From Halalkalibacter krulwichiae (lineage in GTDB: Bacteria; Bacillota; Bacilli; Bacillales; Bacillaceae_D), in the NCBI RefSeq assembly GCF_002109385.1, contig NZ_CP020814.1, positions 2,317,501 to 2,381,500 on the forward strand: a DNA stretch of 64,000 nt, given 5' to 3'. Below are positions 17,365-27,344 of this stretch, one piece after another; the first letter of the stretch is position 1; each line of letters begins with the position of its first letter. The translations under genes were made by a program, and so were the position numbers. The notes beneath the pieces were generated by a model that had not been told where the DNA came from, searched no databases, and worked only from the letters and a program-made list of their open reading frames with translations.

Positions 17365-18006
17365 TTATAAAGAACTTTTCCAAGATGAAGATAATGACTC
17401 TAATTGTCGTAATTGCTCCCTTGCCTGTAAATTTCCCTTCTCATGATAAGTTATCTTATTGATATACTTAATGCTAAAATCCGTTAATTGGTCAAGCAAT
17501 TCGAAAGGGTCCTTCTTTGAAACATACCCTTCCTGCAACACTCTAACATAATAACCAGAATAACCTGTTGTTTGAATTATAAGTGGAAGTTTTTTGATTT
17601 GATGTCGTTTGGCTACTTTATAACACGGTCTTCTAGGTTGACTAACTTGAACGACCGCCTCTCCCCATTTAAAAATATCACCAATATGGCAGTTTTCTTC
17701 CGTCAATCCAGCTAATGTCACATTTTCTCCAAAAGCCCCATGCGATAATCGGATCTTGAGCTTAGATTGCCAATAAGCATAATGCTCGATTGGATAAATG
17801 CAAACCGCTTTATCGCTTCCACCATGGTTAAGTAGATCTGCTTGTTCATCACCATAAATTCCCGACTTACTAAGGAATAGAACACTTTCCTCTACTGAAT
17901 GTTTATAAATAGCAGATAATACCTCTTTTTCATCAAGTTCAGCAATGTTTTTACTTTTACCAACATTTAAAGATAGAACCTTTCCCTTTCCCTTTCCCTG
18001 TTCCAT
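17365..18006 (-). CDS. MOSC domain protein (YiiM-like)
   Basis: 213 aa from ATG 18006, which has a perfect GGAGGAG box. The frame opens earlier at 18057 without one. The MOSC domain spans roughly residues 10-155: the GIYGDEQADLLNHGGSDKAVCIYP block, HGAFGENVTLAGL, and the conserved cysteine in QPRRPCYKVAKRH, which is the presumed sulfur- or molybdenum-cofactor-binding Cys. A short 3-alpha domain follows. Bacterial YiiM relatives reduce N-hydroxylated compounds. The substrate here is inferred only by family. It follows exoA after 47 bp, on the same strand. Confidence 0.88.
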   Translation of the reverse strand: MEQGKGKGKVLSLNVGKSKNIAELDEKEVLSAIYKHSVEESVLFLSKSGIYGDEQADLLNHGGSDKAVCIYPIEHYAYWQSKLKIRLSHGAFGENVTLAGLTEENCHIGDIFKWGEAVVQVSQPRRPCYKVAKRHQIKKLPLIIQTTGYSGYYVRVLQEGYVSKKDPFELLDQLTDFSIKYINKITYHEKGNLQAREQLRQLESLSSSWKSSL

Positions 18007-18053
18007 AACTCTCCTCCTTTGTATATAACCTGAATGAAACACACATAAGAAAC

Positions 18054-18809
18054 TCACAAGCTAATCTCAAGCAAAATGGGGCAATGATCACTCCCTAACC
18101 TTTCAGAATGAATTTCAGCCTTTAATAATTTATCTTCTAAGAGCTTCGAAACAAGAAAATAATCAATTCTCCAACCAATGTTTCGCTCTCTCACTTTATT
18201 CATGTATGACCACCATGTATAGGAAAGCTCCCTAGTTGGGAAAAAATAACGAAAAGTATCAATAAAGCCTGATTGCAATAAATTAGTCATTTTTTCTCTT
18301 TCTTCATTAGTGAATCCAGAATTCCCTTTATTAGATTTTGAATTTTTCAAATCCAATTCTTGATGGGCAACATTCATGTCTCCACAAATAACTACCGGCT
18401 TTTTGGCATCTAACATTAACAAATAATCACGAAAACGATCTTCCCACTCAAGACGATAGCCCAATCTTGTTAAATCTCTTTTCGCATTAGGTGTATAAAC
18501 ATTGACTAGAATAAAATGTTCAAACTCTAAAGTAATGACCCTTCCTTCATTATCTTCAATAAGTTCACCTAGCCCATACTGAACTGAAATAGGCTTCTGT
18601 TTGCAAAAAACTGCTGTGCCCGAATAACCTTTTTTTACAGCATCATTCCAAAATTGAAAGTAGCCATCTACTTTTAGTTGAACCTGTTCTCTTTGGCACT
18701 TAGTTTCCTGTATGCAAAAGATATCGGCGTTCACTTCTTCAAAATAATCTAAAAATCCCTTTTTTAAACAAGCTCGAATTCCATTAACATTCCATGATAC
18801 AAGTTTCAT
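18054..18809 (-). CDS. exoA: Exodeoxyribonuclease III / AP endonuclease
   Basis: 251 aa exonuclease-endonuclease-phosphatase fold. It starts with MKLVSWNVNGIRA (catalytic Asn) and has IQETKC (metal Glu), GDMNVAH (Asp and Asn) and the closing GSDHCPI (catalytic Asp-His). It cleaves DNA 5' of abasic sites and trims 3' blocked ends in base-excision repair. The length matches B. subtilis ExoA. Likely in an operon with the MOSC gene. Confidence 0.95.
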   Translation of the reverse strand: MKLVSWNVNGIRACLKKGFLDYFEEVNADIFCIQETKCQREQVQLKVDGYFQFWNDAVKKGYSGTAVFCKQKPISVQYGLGELIEDNEGRVITLEFEHFILVNVYTPNAKRDLTRLGYRLEWEDRFRDYLLMLDAKKPVVICGDMNVAHQELDLKNSKSNKGNSGFTNEEREKMTNLLQSGFIDTFRYFFPTRELSYTWWSYMNKVRERNIGWRIDYFLVSKLLEDKLLKAEIHSERLGSDHCPILLEISL

Positions 18810-19034
18810 CGTTTACATTCTACTCCTTTACCTTCACAACTCTTCAGCTTCATTATAATGGAATAAGTCCAGAGATGAAATCGAGACATACAAGGTACCA
18901 AGGAAAGTATTAAATCCGGATGAATAAACAACTTGCCTTCCATGAGTTTATTTAAGCAAGGGAGATCATTTATATTTCATTTAAAACAGGTAACAATAAA
19001 AGACAGTAAAAACAACAATAATGGAGGCGTTACA

Positions 19035-19898
19035 ATGGCTCTTTTTTCTAAAGCACCGACTAAACCTTTTGCTAGAAGTGAATACGATGTACTTCGTCAA
19101 GTTATTTTATGTAAACCAGAATATATGACAATTCGTGATGTCATTAACGAAACACAAAAGAAATTCAAAAATGAAGGAATACACATTGAATTAGCAATGG
19201 CACAACATAAACAATTTGTCGAAAAACTAAAAGAACATAATGTTGAAGTCATTTTACTTCCTGCATTAAAAATGTTCCCTGAACAAGTTTTCACACGTGA
19301 TATTGGATTTACAATGGGTCATATACTATTTGTCGCAGAGATGGCAAACAAATTAAGACAAGGAGAAGAAGAAGTTCTAAAAGGTTGGTTAGAACAACAA
19401 GATATATCATACTTTAATTTGCGTAGAGACCAAATTGAAGGTGGAGATGTGCTCATTGATGGACAAACAATTTACGTAGGATTGAGTGATCGGACAAACC
19501 AACAGGCGATAGACCATCTTCAAAGCATCTTACCACATTATAACGTTGTAACAGTTCCTTTTATTGAGAAGTATTTACACTTAGACTGTGTATTTAATAT
19601 TATCTCACCAACAGAAGCACTATATTACCCTCATGCTTTTACGCAAAAAGAAATTGATCTATTAGCTTCACGATATGAACTAATAGAAGTTTCTGAAGAA
19701 GAACAATTTACGCTAGGAACTAATGTCCTATCCATTGGACATAAAAAAATCTTTAGCTTGCCTGTCAACCAAAAGGTTAATGATCAGTTACGATCACGTG
19801 GTTATGAAATTATTGAAGTGGATATTACTGAAATTATTAAATCTGGAGGCTCATTCCGATGTTGTACAATGCCAGTAGTAAGAGATGGGGATAAATAA
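19035..19898 (+). CDS. Dimethylarginine dimethylaminohydrolase (DDAH)-family amidinohydrolase
   Basis: 287 aa guanidino-group-modifying enzyme. Markers are FTRDIGF (substrate-binding Asp), EGGDV (Glu/Asp), the catalytic His in KYLHLDC and the C-terminal nucleophile in GGSFRCCTMPV. It hydrolyses a guanidino compound, plausibly methylated arginine or arginine itself; B. subtilis YkgA is the nearest named relative I recall. The frame extends back to 18933, but ATG 19035 has GGAGGCG at 7 nt. A strong terminator follows. Confidence 0.85.
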   Translation: MALFSKAPTKPFARSEYDVLRQVILCKPEYMTIRDVINETQKKFKNEGIHIELAMAQHKQFVEKLKEHNVEVILLPALKMFPEQVFTRDIGFTMGHILFVAEMANKLRQGEEEVLKGWLEQQDISYFNLRRDQIEGGDVLIDGQTIYVGLSDRTNQQAIDHLQSILPHYNVVTVPFIEKYLHLDCVFNIISPTEALYYPHAFTQKEIDLLASRYELIEVSEEEQFTLGTNVLSIGHKKIFSLPVNQKVNDQLRSRGYEIIEVDITEIIKSGGSFRCCTMPVVRDGDK

Positions 19899-19906
19899 TA
19901 CTTGAA

Positions 19907-19949
19907 TGATCGAGGAGCTCTTACAGATGCTACCTCGGTCAGTTTTTTA
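19907..19949 (+). terminator. Terminator of the DDAH-family gene
   Basis: TGATCGAGGAGC pairs with GCTACCTCGGTCA (minor bulge), followed by six T at 19943-19948. Confidence 0.8.
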
Positions 19950-19990
19950 CATTATAGGTCCAACTGTTATTGGAAGGAGGAAAAGCAAAA

Positions 19991-20889
19991 GTGAGAAATC
20001 GCTATCGTAACTTAGATAATGTACAAAACCGTCTAAAACCTCTCAAATTAGTTTCATATTTTTACAATCGAAATAAAGGCAAAAATCTTAAAACGACTAT
20101 CCCAGTCTGTTATCCTAATTTAGCGCATTCTTCTTCTGTGACTTACACTTGGATTGGTCATTCAACTTTTCTTATTCAAATAGGAAAGTTGAATATTCTA
20201 ACGGACCCTGTTTTTGCAAACCGAATGGGATTAGAAAAGCGGTTAGTGCCAGTCGGCATCCCTGTTGTCGATTTGCCTGAGATCGATCTTGTTTTCATTT
20301 CACATGCTCACTATGATCACTTAGATTTTCCATCTATCAAACAAATCAAGGGAAACCCTCACTTTTATGTGCCTGTTGGTGTTAAGAAGCTTTTTCTCCG
20401 CCGTGGCTATCAAAACGTTACAGAGGCTAATTGGTGGGAAAGCTTTTCAAAGAAAAAATTAAGAGTACACTTTGTACCCTCACAACATTGGAGTAGAAGA
20501 TCTGTTTTTGACAAAAATAGAGCTCACTGGGGGGATGGATCATTAGTAGTGAGAAGCAAACTTTTTATTTTGCAGGGGACACGGGCTATTTCAGAGGATT
20601 TAAAGAAATCGAGAAACACTTTACTATTGACGTTGCTTTTATTCCGATCGGGGATTATGAACCTGAATGGTTATCTGGCTTATCTCACATAAATCCTGAA
20701 AATGCAGTACAGGCCTTTCAAGATCTAAACGCTCAAACGTTCGTTCCAATGCACTATGGAACTTATCGATTATCTATGGATACTGGATTAGAAGCACTGG
20801 AACGACTATACAATGAATGGCAGAAAAGAAATCTGCCAATGGAACGTTTAAATGTGTTAAAGATCGGGGAAACAGCTTATATAAAGTAA
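19991..20889 (+). pseudogene. MBL-fold metal-dependent hydrolase (NAPE-PLD/UlaG-like), frameshifted
   Basis: The first frame has WIGHSTFLIQ, the metal motif SHAHYDHLD and SQHWSRRS. It runs off frame after VVRSKLFI near the T4 run 20568-20571. The other frame continues with AGDTGYFRGFKEIEKHFTIDVAFIPIGDYEP and FVPMHYGTYRLS (metal His), ending at 20889. One additional T restores LFIFAGDTGYF and a complete protein of about 299 aa. Start GTG 19991 follows AAGGAGG at 8 nt. The TTG at 19970 overlaps the box and is unlikely. Either a true frameshift or a homopolymer error. Confidence 0.8.
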
Positions 20890-21189
20890 AAGGACCTAAA
20901 GACATTCTTCCTAATCTCTAAATAAAAAAATTTGTAGTTTTTACTCCTATTAAACGACCAATATGACTTTAACTTCGATAAGTTATCACGTTTTTCTCGT
21001 GTGTTTAGCTTCTTCTTACTCATTTTCATTGCTTATATAACATGTATGACAGGACATTTTCATTTGTAAAACATTTTATTTTATTCTCCGCTTCTATACA
21101 AAGTTCCAATTTTGTTAATTTTACTGAACATATTCTGTCAATTGATGCATAGAATATATAGGTTTAACAAGAAAGGAGCGACCAGCAAG

Positions 21190-21369
21190 ATGGATTTAAC
21201 AGAAAAGAAGTTTTCACGCTTAAGTAAAAATGCACTCAATAAATTAGAAAAATTGCAACATCAGTATACACAAGAATTCGGCGATTTCATTTCAAAAGAA
21301 GAATTAATGGCTATAATCGTTCGATATTCCCAGGAAAGAAATAACAATCGAAACCAAAAAAAAGAGTAA
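21190..21369 (+). CDS. Small protein of unknown function (59 aa)
   Basis: A charged, helical 59-residue protein beginning MDLTEKKFSRLSKNALNKLEKL and ending in a very basic and Asn-rich tail. ATG 21190 follows AAAGGAG, though the spacing is long (about 13 nt). The open frame extends to 21112 without a better site. A strong terminator follows directly, supporting expression. I do not recognise a family. Confidence 0.6.
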   Translation: MDLTEKKFSRLSKNALNKLEKLQHQYTQEFGDFISKEELMAIIVRYSQERNNNRNQKKE

Positions 21370-21371
21370 AT

Positions 21372-21411
21372 AAAGGCATTGAAAAAGGGAATTCTTTTTC
21401 AATGCCTTTTT
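21372..21411 (+). terminator. Terminator between convergent genes
   Basis: A 16-bp perfect stem AAAGGCATTGAAAAAG / CTTTTTCAATGCCTTT followed by TTT. It may work for both directions (the 21427 gene converges). Confidence 0.8.
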
Positions 21412-21426
21412 TAATGATTTTTTCAA

Positions 21427-22298
21427 TCAATCAAATTCAATATATTCAAAAAGGAAAGACTCGCCATTTCGATAAAAACGTGGATCATAAAGTCCTACTT
21501 TGTTATCAGTTTGTATGATAACGACAAATGGAGACCACTGCATCAATACTTTTGCTTTAGGGTTGTTATCAAATAGAAAATCTAAGTCTGCATCCTCTTC
21601 TGAGATTAGTGATTTTAATTTGCTTTTCTCTGTCCAGATGCTTGATTGATACAAGTTCACAGTGCTGTCTTTTTTAGTTATAACCGTAAATTGACCTGGA
21701 ATAAAACTTGCAGATAAAGTGACTTTATCATAATCTTCTGCTGCCTCATTATAAACAACGTAACCTTGTATAGCCTGTAAGGAAATATGAAAAACAATGA
21801 CTAATAAGGCCATTCTCCATACTTTAAAACGGGGGAAATGCGGCTTTACCCTAGTTACTAATAATCCTACAATCATAATGCCCCAAATGACAACATCCAC
21901 AATCGGAAGGATCCCAACCGTTACTCTTATTCGTGAAAAAGGTTCAAAAATTCCAGTCCCCAAGCATTTAATGCATCTGTAGCATTATGAATAAAAACAT
22001 TGATAAGAGCCAAATAAAAGATCAATAAATGACTTCGTTTCCATATTAGATAAGCAATAATATAAATAACAACAGCCCAGATAGGAACTAGAAAGAAAGA
22101 ATGCGTAATGCCCCTATGCCACATTTGTTCCATGACTCTTCCGGTTTCTGTCAAATTAACAACTACATCAATATCCGGAATTTGACTTCCAACAAGTGAA
22201 GAAAATAGCAGTGCTCTTTTGGTTTGTCTATCAAAGTTTTCTTTCTTTATAGCTCCATATGTTGTTAAACCAAAAAGTGTATGAGTAATCGTATCCAT
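21427..22298 (-). pseudogene. YfhP-like metal-dependent hydrolase (DUF457 type), frameshifted
   Basis: The N-terminal part (22298-about 21960) begins MDTITHTLFGLTTYG and has SQIPDIDVV and HRGITHSFF, with the His and Asp residues of the LexA-binding/metal-dependent hydrolase family related to B. subtilis YfhP. The second frame (from 21963) carries the remaining membrane spans and the soluble C-terminal domain. Inserting one base in the C4 run 21958-21961 joins them as ALNAWGTGIFEPFSRIRV, which is a natural family sequence. ATG 22298 has GGGTGG upstream. About 290 aa when corrected. Confidence 0.8.
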
Positions 22299-22458
22299 AG
22301 TAGCCACCCTAAACATATTCTTAGTTCAAGCACTTGCTAAGTCAGGTTAACATATATATCTTACCTCTCTTCCTCTTTTTTTTCCAAATGATATGGTTTC
22401 TTTCTTTACATAAACGATTGAATTTGATCGAACAATACTTAATACGAGGTGATATTAG

Positions 22459-23829
22459 ATGAAAACAAATGCCGGGGAGCAAGGTAAAAAAAAGCTAAGA
22501 TGGTGGGAACTGTCATTATTAGGAATTGCCGGAACAATAGGAACAGGTTTTTTTCTCGGTTCTAGTATAGCCATTGATATGGCTGGTCCATCCGTCCTAT
22601 TAGCCTTTGCTTTAGCCGCAATTGGAACTTATTTCGTTTTTGAAGCATTAGCCAAAATGACCATTAACGACCCTCAAAAAGGCTCGTTTCGCTCTTATGC
22701 AAAAAACGCATATGGAAGATGGGCAGGGTTTAGTAGTGGGTGGGTATATTGGCTGTCAGAAATGCTCATTATGGGTAGCCAAATGACAGCACTATCGATC
22801 TTTACCCGTTTTTGGTTTCCAAACATTCCACTCTGGGTATTTGCCTGTATTTATGCAGCACTTGGGATTCTTGTTATTATCGTCGGTACAAAGGGATTTG
22901 ACAGAGTCGAAAATATTTTAGCGGTATTGAAAGTGGCCGCCATATTAATGTTCATTATTATTGCGATTGCTGCGATATTTGGTTTATTTGGAGAAAATAC
23001 AGCAACTGTTACTACTCCAAGAACGTATGCGACTATTTTTCCTAATGGGTTAACTGGCTTGTTACCCGCTTTTATTTATGGTTTCTACGGATTTGCAGGA
23101 ATCGAGATCATGGGTTTATTAGCAATACGATTAAAGGATATGAAGGATGCTCCAAAATCTGGTAAAGTTATGTTAACGATTTTAGCTATCATTTACATAG
23201 CTTCAGTAGGTTTAGCGTTATTAATGGTATCTTCTGATGGCTTTTCAACAGAACAAAGTCCGTTTGTCACTGCTTTAAGAGCGTACCAAATACCATACGT
23301 AAACCACTTTTTTAATGCCGTTTTTATTATCGCCGGATTCTCAACGATGGTCGCATCATTGTTTGCAGTAATTCGTATTTTAGTTACATTAGCTGAAGAC
23401 CGAGATGCTCCAGCTATGTTTTCAAAACGAGTTGGAAAAAACATCGCCTTACCTGCAATTGCACTTACTGCAGCTGGTATGCTCGTTTCAATAATTTTGG
23501 CAATTGTTATCCCAGGGAGGCTCTATGAATATGTAACGACAGCTGCAGGTATTATGTTACTATATAACTGGCTATTTATTTTAGGTTCGTATGGTCGCTT
23601 ATTAGACCTTTCAACAAAGGATAAAATTAAAAGAGTTTTTGGATTTATCTTCATAATGTTGGCAGTAGTTGGCACCATTTTCCATACAACAAGCCGTCCG
23701 GGTTTTTATATAAGTCTGATTTTCATTGTAATCATTGCCATCGTAACACTTATTATGCGCCATTTTTGGAAAAAGACTGAAGGAGACAAGCCTCCTGAAA
23801 ACCCGTCTTTATTTACTAAATTAGAATAA
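22459..23829 (+). CDS. APC-family amino acid permease
   Basis: 456 aa with about 12 membrane helices. The first carries the GIAGTIGTGFFLGSS motif of the amino acid-polyamine-organocation superfamily (unwound helix that binds the amino-acid backbone), and helix 6 has the YGFYGFAGIEIMG motif. Substrate specificity is not readable. It is related to the YbxG/AapA-type Bacillus permeases. The 3' end overlaps the converging LysE-family exporter by 14 bp. ATG follows a GAGGTGA box. Confidence 0.9.
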   Translation: MKTNAGEQGKKKLRWWELSLLGIAGTIGTGFFLGSSIAIDMAGPSVLLAFALAAIGTYFVFEALAKMTINDPQKGSFRSYAKNAYGRWAGFSSGWVYWLSEMLIMGSQMTALSIFTRFWFPNIPLWVFACIYAALGILVIIVGTKGFDRVENILAVLKVAAILMFIIIAIAAIFGLFGENTATVTTPRTYATIFPNGLTGLLPAFIYGFYGFAGIEIMGLLAIRLKDMKDAPKSGKVMLTILAIIYIASVGLALLMVSSDGFSTEQSPFVTALRAYQIPYVNHFFNAVFIIAGFSTMVASLFAVIRILVTLAEDRDAPAMFSKRVGKNIALPAIALTAAGMLVSIILAIVIPGRLYEYVTTAAGIMLLYNWLFILGSYGRLLDLSTKDKIKRVFGFIFIMLAVVGTIFHTTSRPGFYISLIFIVIIAIVTLIMRHFWKKTEGDKPPENPSLFTKLE

Positions 23830-24442
23830 GTAGAGCTTGAATTCCGAAATAGACACCAAAGCCAATTAAAGAGAACCCTGAAAAAATTGAAATCATAGTC
23901 AACAATCGATTTGTTAAGTACTTACGCATCGTACTTGCTAGTGCAGCCATCGTTATATCCCAAACAGTGATTCCGATAAAGATGGCTGCACTATACATAA
24001 TGACTTGGCTCGTTCCATAGGTAGTAACTGTTTTTGCTAGGATTGAACCAAATATACCCAGCCAAAAAAGAATTGTTAATGGATTAAATAACGACATAAA
24101 AAAACCAGAAAAAAACGACTTCATTTCGGAATCCTTTGTCGTACTTCTACTATCAACTGATATTCGACCAGCTCCAGATATACTTTCAATTCCTGTGTAC
24201 ACTAGTACAAAAAAACCAAAAGCCCATAAAAACGTTTGAATAATAGGAACCTCAATAAATTGTACAACCCCTATAAAAACAAATAACATGTAAATCGCAT
24301 CTGCTACTGTTGCCCCAAGCCCTACTAACCAAGCATGCAAAAATCCGCTCTTAATGCCTCGATCAAGTTGGGCAGCATTAACAGGTCCTATTGGAGCTGC
24401 TAAACTTAACCCTAAAAAAATGTAACCTAAAAATACACTCAT
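23816..24442 (-). CDS. LysE/ArgO-family amino acid exporter
   Basis: 208 aa with six predicted membrane helices. The start SVFLGYIFLGLSLAAPIGPVNAAQLDRGIKSGF has the signature APxGPxN of the LysE/RhtB family, and FNPLTILFW is the second conserved block. It exports amino acids such as basic or hydrophobic ones. The exact substrate is unknown. ATG 24442 follows GGAGG. The longer frame from 24475 adds a non-conserved leader. It converges on the permease gene, so importer and exporter are back to back. Confidence 0.88.
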   Translation of the reverse strand: MSVFLGYIFLGLSLAAPIGPVNAAQLDRGIKSGFLHAWLVGLGATVADAIYMLFVFIGVVQFIEVPIIQTFLWAFGFFVLVYTGIESISGAGRISVDSRSTTKDSEMKSFFSGFFMSLFNPLTILFWLGIFGSILAKTVTTYGTSQVIMYSAAIFIGITVWDITMAALASTMRKYLTNRLLTMISIFSGFSLIGFGVYFGIQALLILI

Positions 24443-24547
24443 ACAACCATCCTCCAATGTATGTAATTCGGACAACCTTCCCGCTTGTACATTCTATGAA
24501 GGACCATTGGTGCTTACTACCGAAAGATTCAATTCATAACAAAAAAT

Positions 24548-24579
24548 AAGTAGCTGGCCCTAAACAGAGCCAGCTACTT
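24548..24579 (-). terminator. Terminator of the yjcZ-type gene
   Basis: An 11-bp stem AAGTAGCTGGC / GCCAGCTACTT with a 10-nt loop, followed by ATTTTTTG on the minus strand. Confidence 0.8.
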
Positions 24580-24593
24580 TCCTTTTTTACTTA

Positions 24594-24701
24594 TTAATAA
24601 CCGTAGCCGCCTGCCCAGCTAGCACCGATAATGATTAATAAGATGAATAGAACTACTAGTAACGCAAAACCGCCACCGTACCCAGTTCCTGCATGTGTCA
24701 T
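24594..24701 (-). CDS. YjcZ-family sporulation protein (35 aa)
   Basis: 35-residue peptide: [27 protein letters not shown] is summarised as a Gly/Tyr-rich N-terminus, one hydrophobic helix (residues 11-27) and a GGYGY tail. This is the typical pattern of the YjcZ/YczL family of tiny sporulation-associated membrane proteins. It has an AAGGAGATGA ribosome binding site, its own terminator and a sigma-K-like promoter. Confidence 0.9.
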   Translation of the reverse strand: MTHAGTGYGGGFALLVVLFILLIIIGASWAGGYGY

Positions 24702-24742
24702 GAATAATCATCTCCTTTTGTTTTCTGTTGATCTTACAATCT

Positions 24743-24769
24743 TATCGTATGTTCGTTTTTGAAATTCGT
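24743..24769 (-). promoter_or_regulatory. Sigma-K-like (late mother cell) promoter of the yjcZ-type gene
   Basis: On the minus strand AC, 16 bp, then CATACGATA, matching AC-N16-CATANNNTA. It lies about 40 bp upstream of the ATG. Confidence 0.5.
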
Positions 24770-24859
24770 TTGGGCTCTTTCTGAATTTCACTCATTTTTT
24801 TTAAACATTTACCTATAACCACTTTAATTTTAGTTTCTTCTTATTCGTATTAAAGGAGA

Positions 24860-24901
24860 AAGGCCATATTTTAGCACATTCAGGAGCTAAAATATGACCT
24901 T
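24860..24901 (-). terminator. Terminator of the 24911 gene
   Basis: A 16-bp stem AAGGCCATATTTTAGC / GCTAAAATATGACCTT (one mismatch), starting 10 bp past the stop. Confidence 0.65.
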
Positions 24902-24910
24902 AAAAAAATA

Positions 24911-25204
24911 TCACTCTTTTTGCTGTTTCTCTTCTTCTAACTCAACTTTTTTTCCTCCAACTGCTAAATACGAAAATACTTCTAGATCAGGTTTTAACTT
25001 TTTTAAACCTTGTAAATAAGGATGAACAAGGTCTTTAAAATCTTCATAAACTCCTTCTTCTTGTAACTGTCCGTAAACATACATTTTTTTCTTTTCTGAA
25101 TCCATTAAAAAAGCTATGTATCCGACAGGCTTATTTTCGTCTGTCACAATATTTAACACTTGGGCATCTTCTTTCAAGAATTCAGGAGAAAAATAAATTT
25201 GCAC
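24911..25204 (-). CDS. Hypothetical protein (97 aa)
   Basis: I do not recognise a family. Residues 1-75 look like a compact alpha/beta domain (ILNIVTDENKPVGYIAFLMDS, then KKMYVYGQLQEEGVYEDF), vaguely like small acyl-transferase or nucleotide-binding folds, and the last 15 residues are a charged Glu/Lys tail. ATG has an AGGAGG box. Monocistronic with a terminator. Confidence 0.65.
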   Translation of the reverse strand: MQIYFSPEFLKEDAQVLNIVTDENKPVGYIAFLMDSEKKKMYVYGQLQEEGVYEDFKDLVHPYLQGLKKLKPDLEVFSYLAVGGKKVELEEEKQQKE

Positions 25205-25409
25205 TTTTGGTACCTCCTAATGATTCAGTTACCTACCTTGTTGATCTTCTCATTAATGCGAATACACTCCTATTTAATAAGATGTGATGAAGGAGAAAAA
25301 TCATACATTAAACGTGCAAATTAGTGTATTTTACATAAATAAGGATGACACGAAAAACCTTTGGCCATTCGGACACCCTTTTTTATAGTTATCGATCTAT
25401 AACCTTCTA

Positions 25410-27197
25410 TTATAATTTTGAAAACTCATCGACTAACTCTCCAAAAATCGTTAATGCATTTTGAATTGGTTCAGGCTTTGTTAGGTCGACACCTGTTTCT
25501 TTTAATAACTCTAATGGATAATCTGAGCTCCCACTCTTTAAGAATTTCAAATATTTTTCACGAGTTTCTTCTTTGCCTTCAAGTAATTGATCCGCAATAT
25601 GAATGGCTGAAGCATACCCTGTCGCATACTTGTACACATAAAATGGACGATAAAAATGCGGAATTCTAGACCAACCATATTTCACTTCATCATCAAATAC
25701 TAACTCATCTCCATTAAATTCTCTGAAGATTTGTTCATACACTTCGTTAAAAACCTCCGCATTTAATGGTTCTCCTTTCTCTGCCTTTTCATGAGTAACC
25801 TTTTCAAATTCGGAGAACATTACTTGAGTAAACATCGTACCTCTAAAGCTATCAATAAAGTGGTTTAACAAGTGTTTCTTCTTTTTGTCATCTTCCGTAT
25901 GAGTTAATAAATACCGAATCAGTAAGATTTCATTAACGGTTGAGGCAACTTCAGCGACAAAGATTGAATAACCAGCTGAAATTTGTGGCTGATGTTTTGA
26001 TGAGTACCATGAATGCATCGCATGTCCACATTCATGTACGAGTGTAAATAAACTGTCTAAGTCATCTTGATGATTCAATAAGACGAAAGGATGAACTCCG
26101 TAAAGGCCTAAATTATAGGCACCTGAGCGCTTACCTGGGGTTTCCCTCACATCAAAATAACGCTTTTGTTTGAAACTACGCAACGTTTCAACATACTCCT
26201 CCCCTAAAGGAGCTAAACTTTGTAACATTAAATCATAGGCTTCATCGAATGTTATTTCTTCCTTTACACCTTTCACTAAAGGAACATTTAAATCATACTG
26301 CCTTAAGTCAGGTAAACCGAGGATTTCCTTGCGTATCTTTGCATAACGGTGCAGCGGTTCGATATTCGCTTTTGTAGCTGTAATTAGGTTATCATATACC
26401 TCTTTCGGAACTAAATCTGAGAACAATGATTTTTCTAATGCAGTTGGATAATGTCGTACTTTTGACAAAGTAACATTGTTTTTAATAGCTGCAGAAAGCG
26501 TCGAAGCGATTGTATTATTAAGTTGAACATATGGCTTATAATAAGCTTTGTATGCTTCCCTTCGCACGCTCCGGTCTTCATCTTCTATGAGCTTTGAGTA
26601 CATCCCTCGTGTTAATTCGACCTTCTCACCATTTTTTTTTGACACTTCACCGAATTTAATATCAGCATTGTTAATCATGCCAAATGTATTGCTAGGTGCT
26701 GAGAATGACTCTCCTAATTCCGATAATAACTCTTCTTTTTCTTTTGAAAGTACATGTTTTTTATATCGATAAGCCTCATACAAATCTTCTTCAAAATACT
26801 TCAAACCTTCTACATCTTTAATATAGTTCTTTAATGTGCTTTCTTCTAGACTTAACAAGAAAGGAGTAAAGAAGGAAGTGGCAGAACTCAGTTTAACTCC
26901 GAGTGTTTGCGCCCGTGCTTGTAATGCTTGTGCCTTTGTGTCCCTTGTATCAATATCAACTTGTAACATAGTATACACATACACTTTCTTATATGTATAA
27001 CTAGTTTCTTCACTTAACGATAGATAATCGAATAAAGATTTAGCATTATTAATATTGCCGTCAAATTCTTTTAACTTCTTTATTTGACCTTCTAAAGACT
27101 GTAAATCCTTCTCCCATTCAGAAACATCTGAATATATATCAGATAAATCCCATTTTTCCTCTAACGGTACATCGTCTCTTGATTTATATGCTGTCAT
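25410..27197 (-). CDS. pepF: Oligoendopeptidase F
   Basis: 595 aa M3-family zinc metallopeptidase that degrades oligopeptides in the cytoplasm. The zinc site HECGH (in LVHECGHAMHSW) and the downstream Glu (FVAEVASTVNE) are present. The C-terminal block FWYKY-like 'FYRPFYVYKYATGYASA' is typical of PepF. Full length. Related to B. subtilis YjbG. Monocistronic. ATG has AAGGGAGTTTGGTG upstream. Confidence 0.95.
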   Translation of the reverse strand: MTAYKSRDDVPLEEKWDLSDIYSDVSEWEKDLQSLEGQIKKLKEFDGNINNAKSLFDYLSLSEETSYTYKKVYVYTMLQVDIDTRDTKAQALQARAQTLGVKLSSATSFFTPFLLSLEESTLKNYIKDVEGLKYFEEDLYEAYRYKKHVLSKEKEELLSELGESFSAPSNTFGMINNADIKFGEVSKKNGEKVELTRGMYSKLIEDEDRSVRREAYKAYYKPYVQLNNTIASTLSAAIKNNVTLSKVRHYPTALEKSLFSDLVPKEVYDNLITATKANIEPLHRYAKIRKEILGLPDLRQYDLNVPLVKGVKEEITFDEAYDLMLQSLAPLGEEYVETLRSFKQKRYFDVRETPGKRSGAYNLGLYGVHPFVLLNHQDDLDSLFTLVHECGHAMHSWYSSKHQPQISAGYSIFVAEVASTVNEILLIRYLLTHTEDDKKKKHLLNHFIDSFRGTMFTQVMFSEFEKVTHEKAEKGEPLNAEVFNEVYEQIFREFNGDELVFDDEVKYGWSRIPHFYRPFYVYKYATGYASAIHIADQLLEGKEETREKYLKFLKSGSSDYPLELLKETGVDLTKPEPIQNALTIFGELVDEFSKL

Positions 27198-27344
27198 GTC
27201 ACCAAACTCCCTTCAAACTATGGTAGGTTACACCTTATATGGTATATTTTACTACATTCTGCAATAAGAACAAAAGAAAGAGAGGGAATTCAATGTGATT
27301 TCCCTCTCTTGTATAGTCTTTAGTAACAAGACTACGGCTTCTAT

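Noticed and set aside
18933..19034. Extended N-terminus of the DDAH-family protein.
   Set aside because: No ribosome binding site for the upstream ATG, a non-conserved basic leader, and a perfect GGAGGCG box before ATG 19035.
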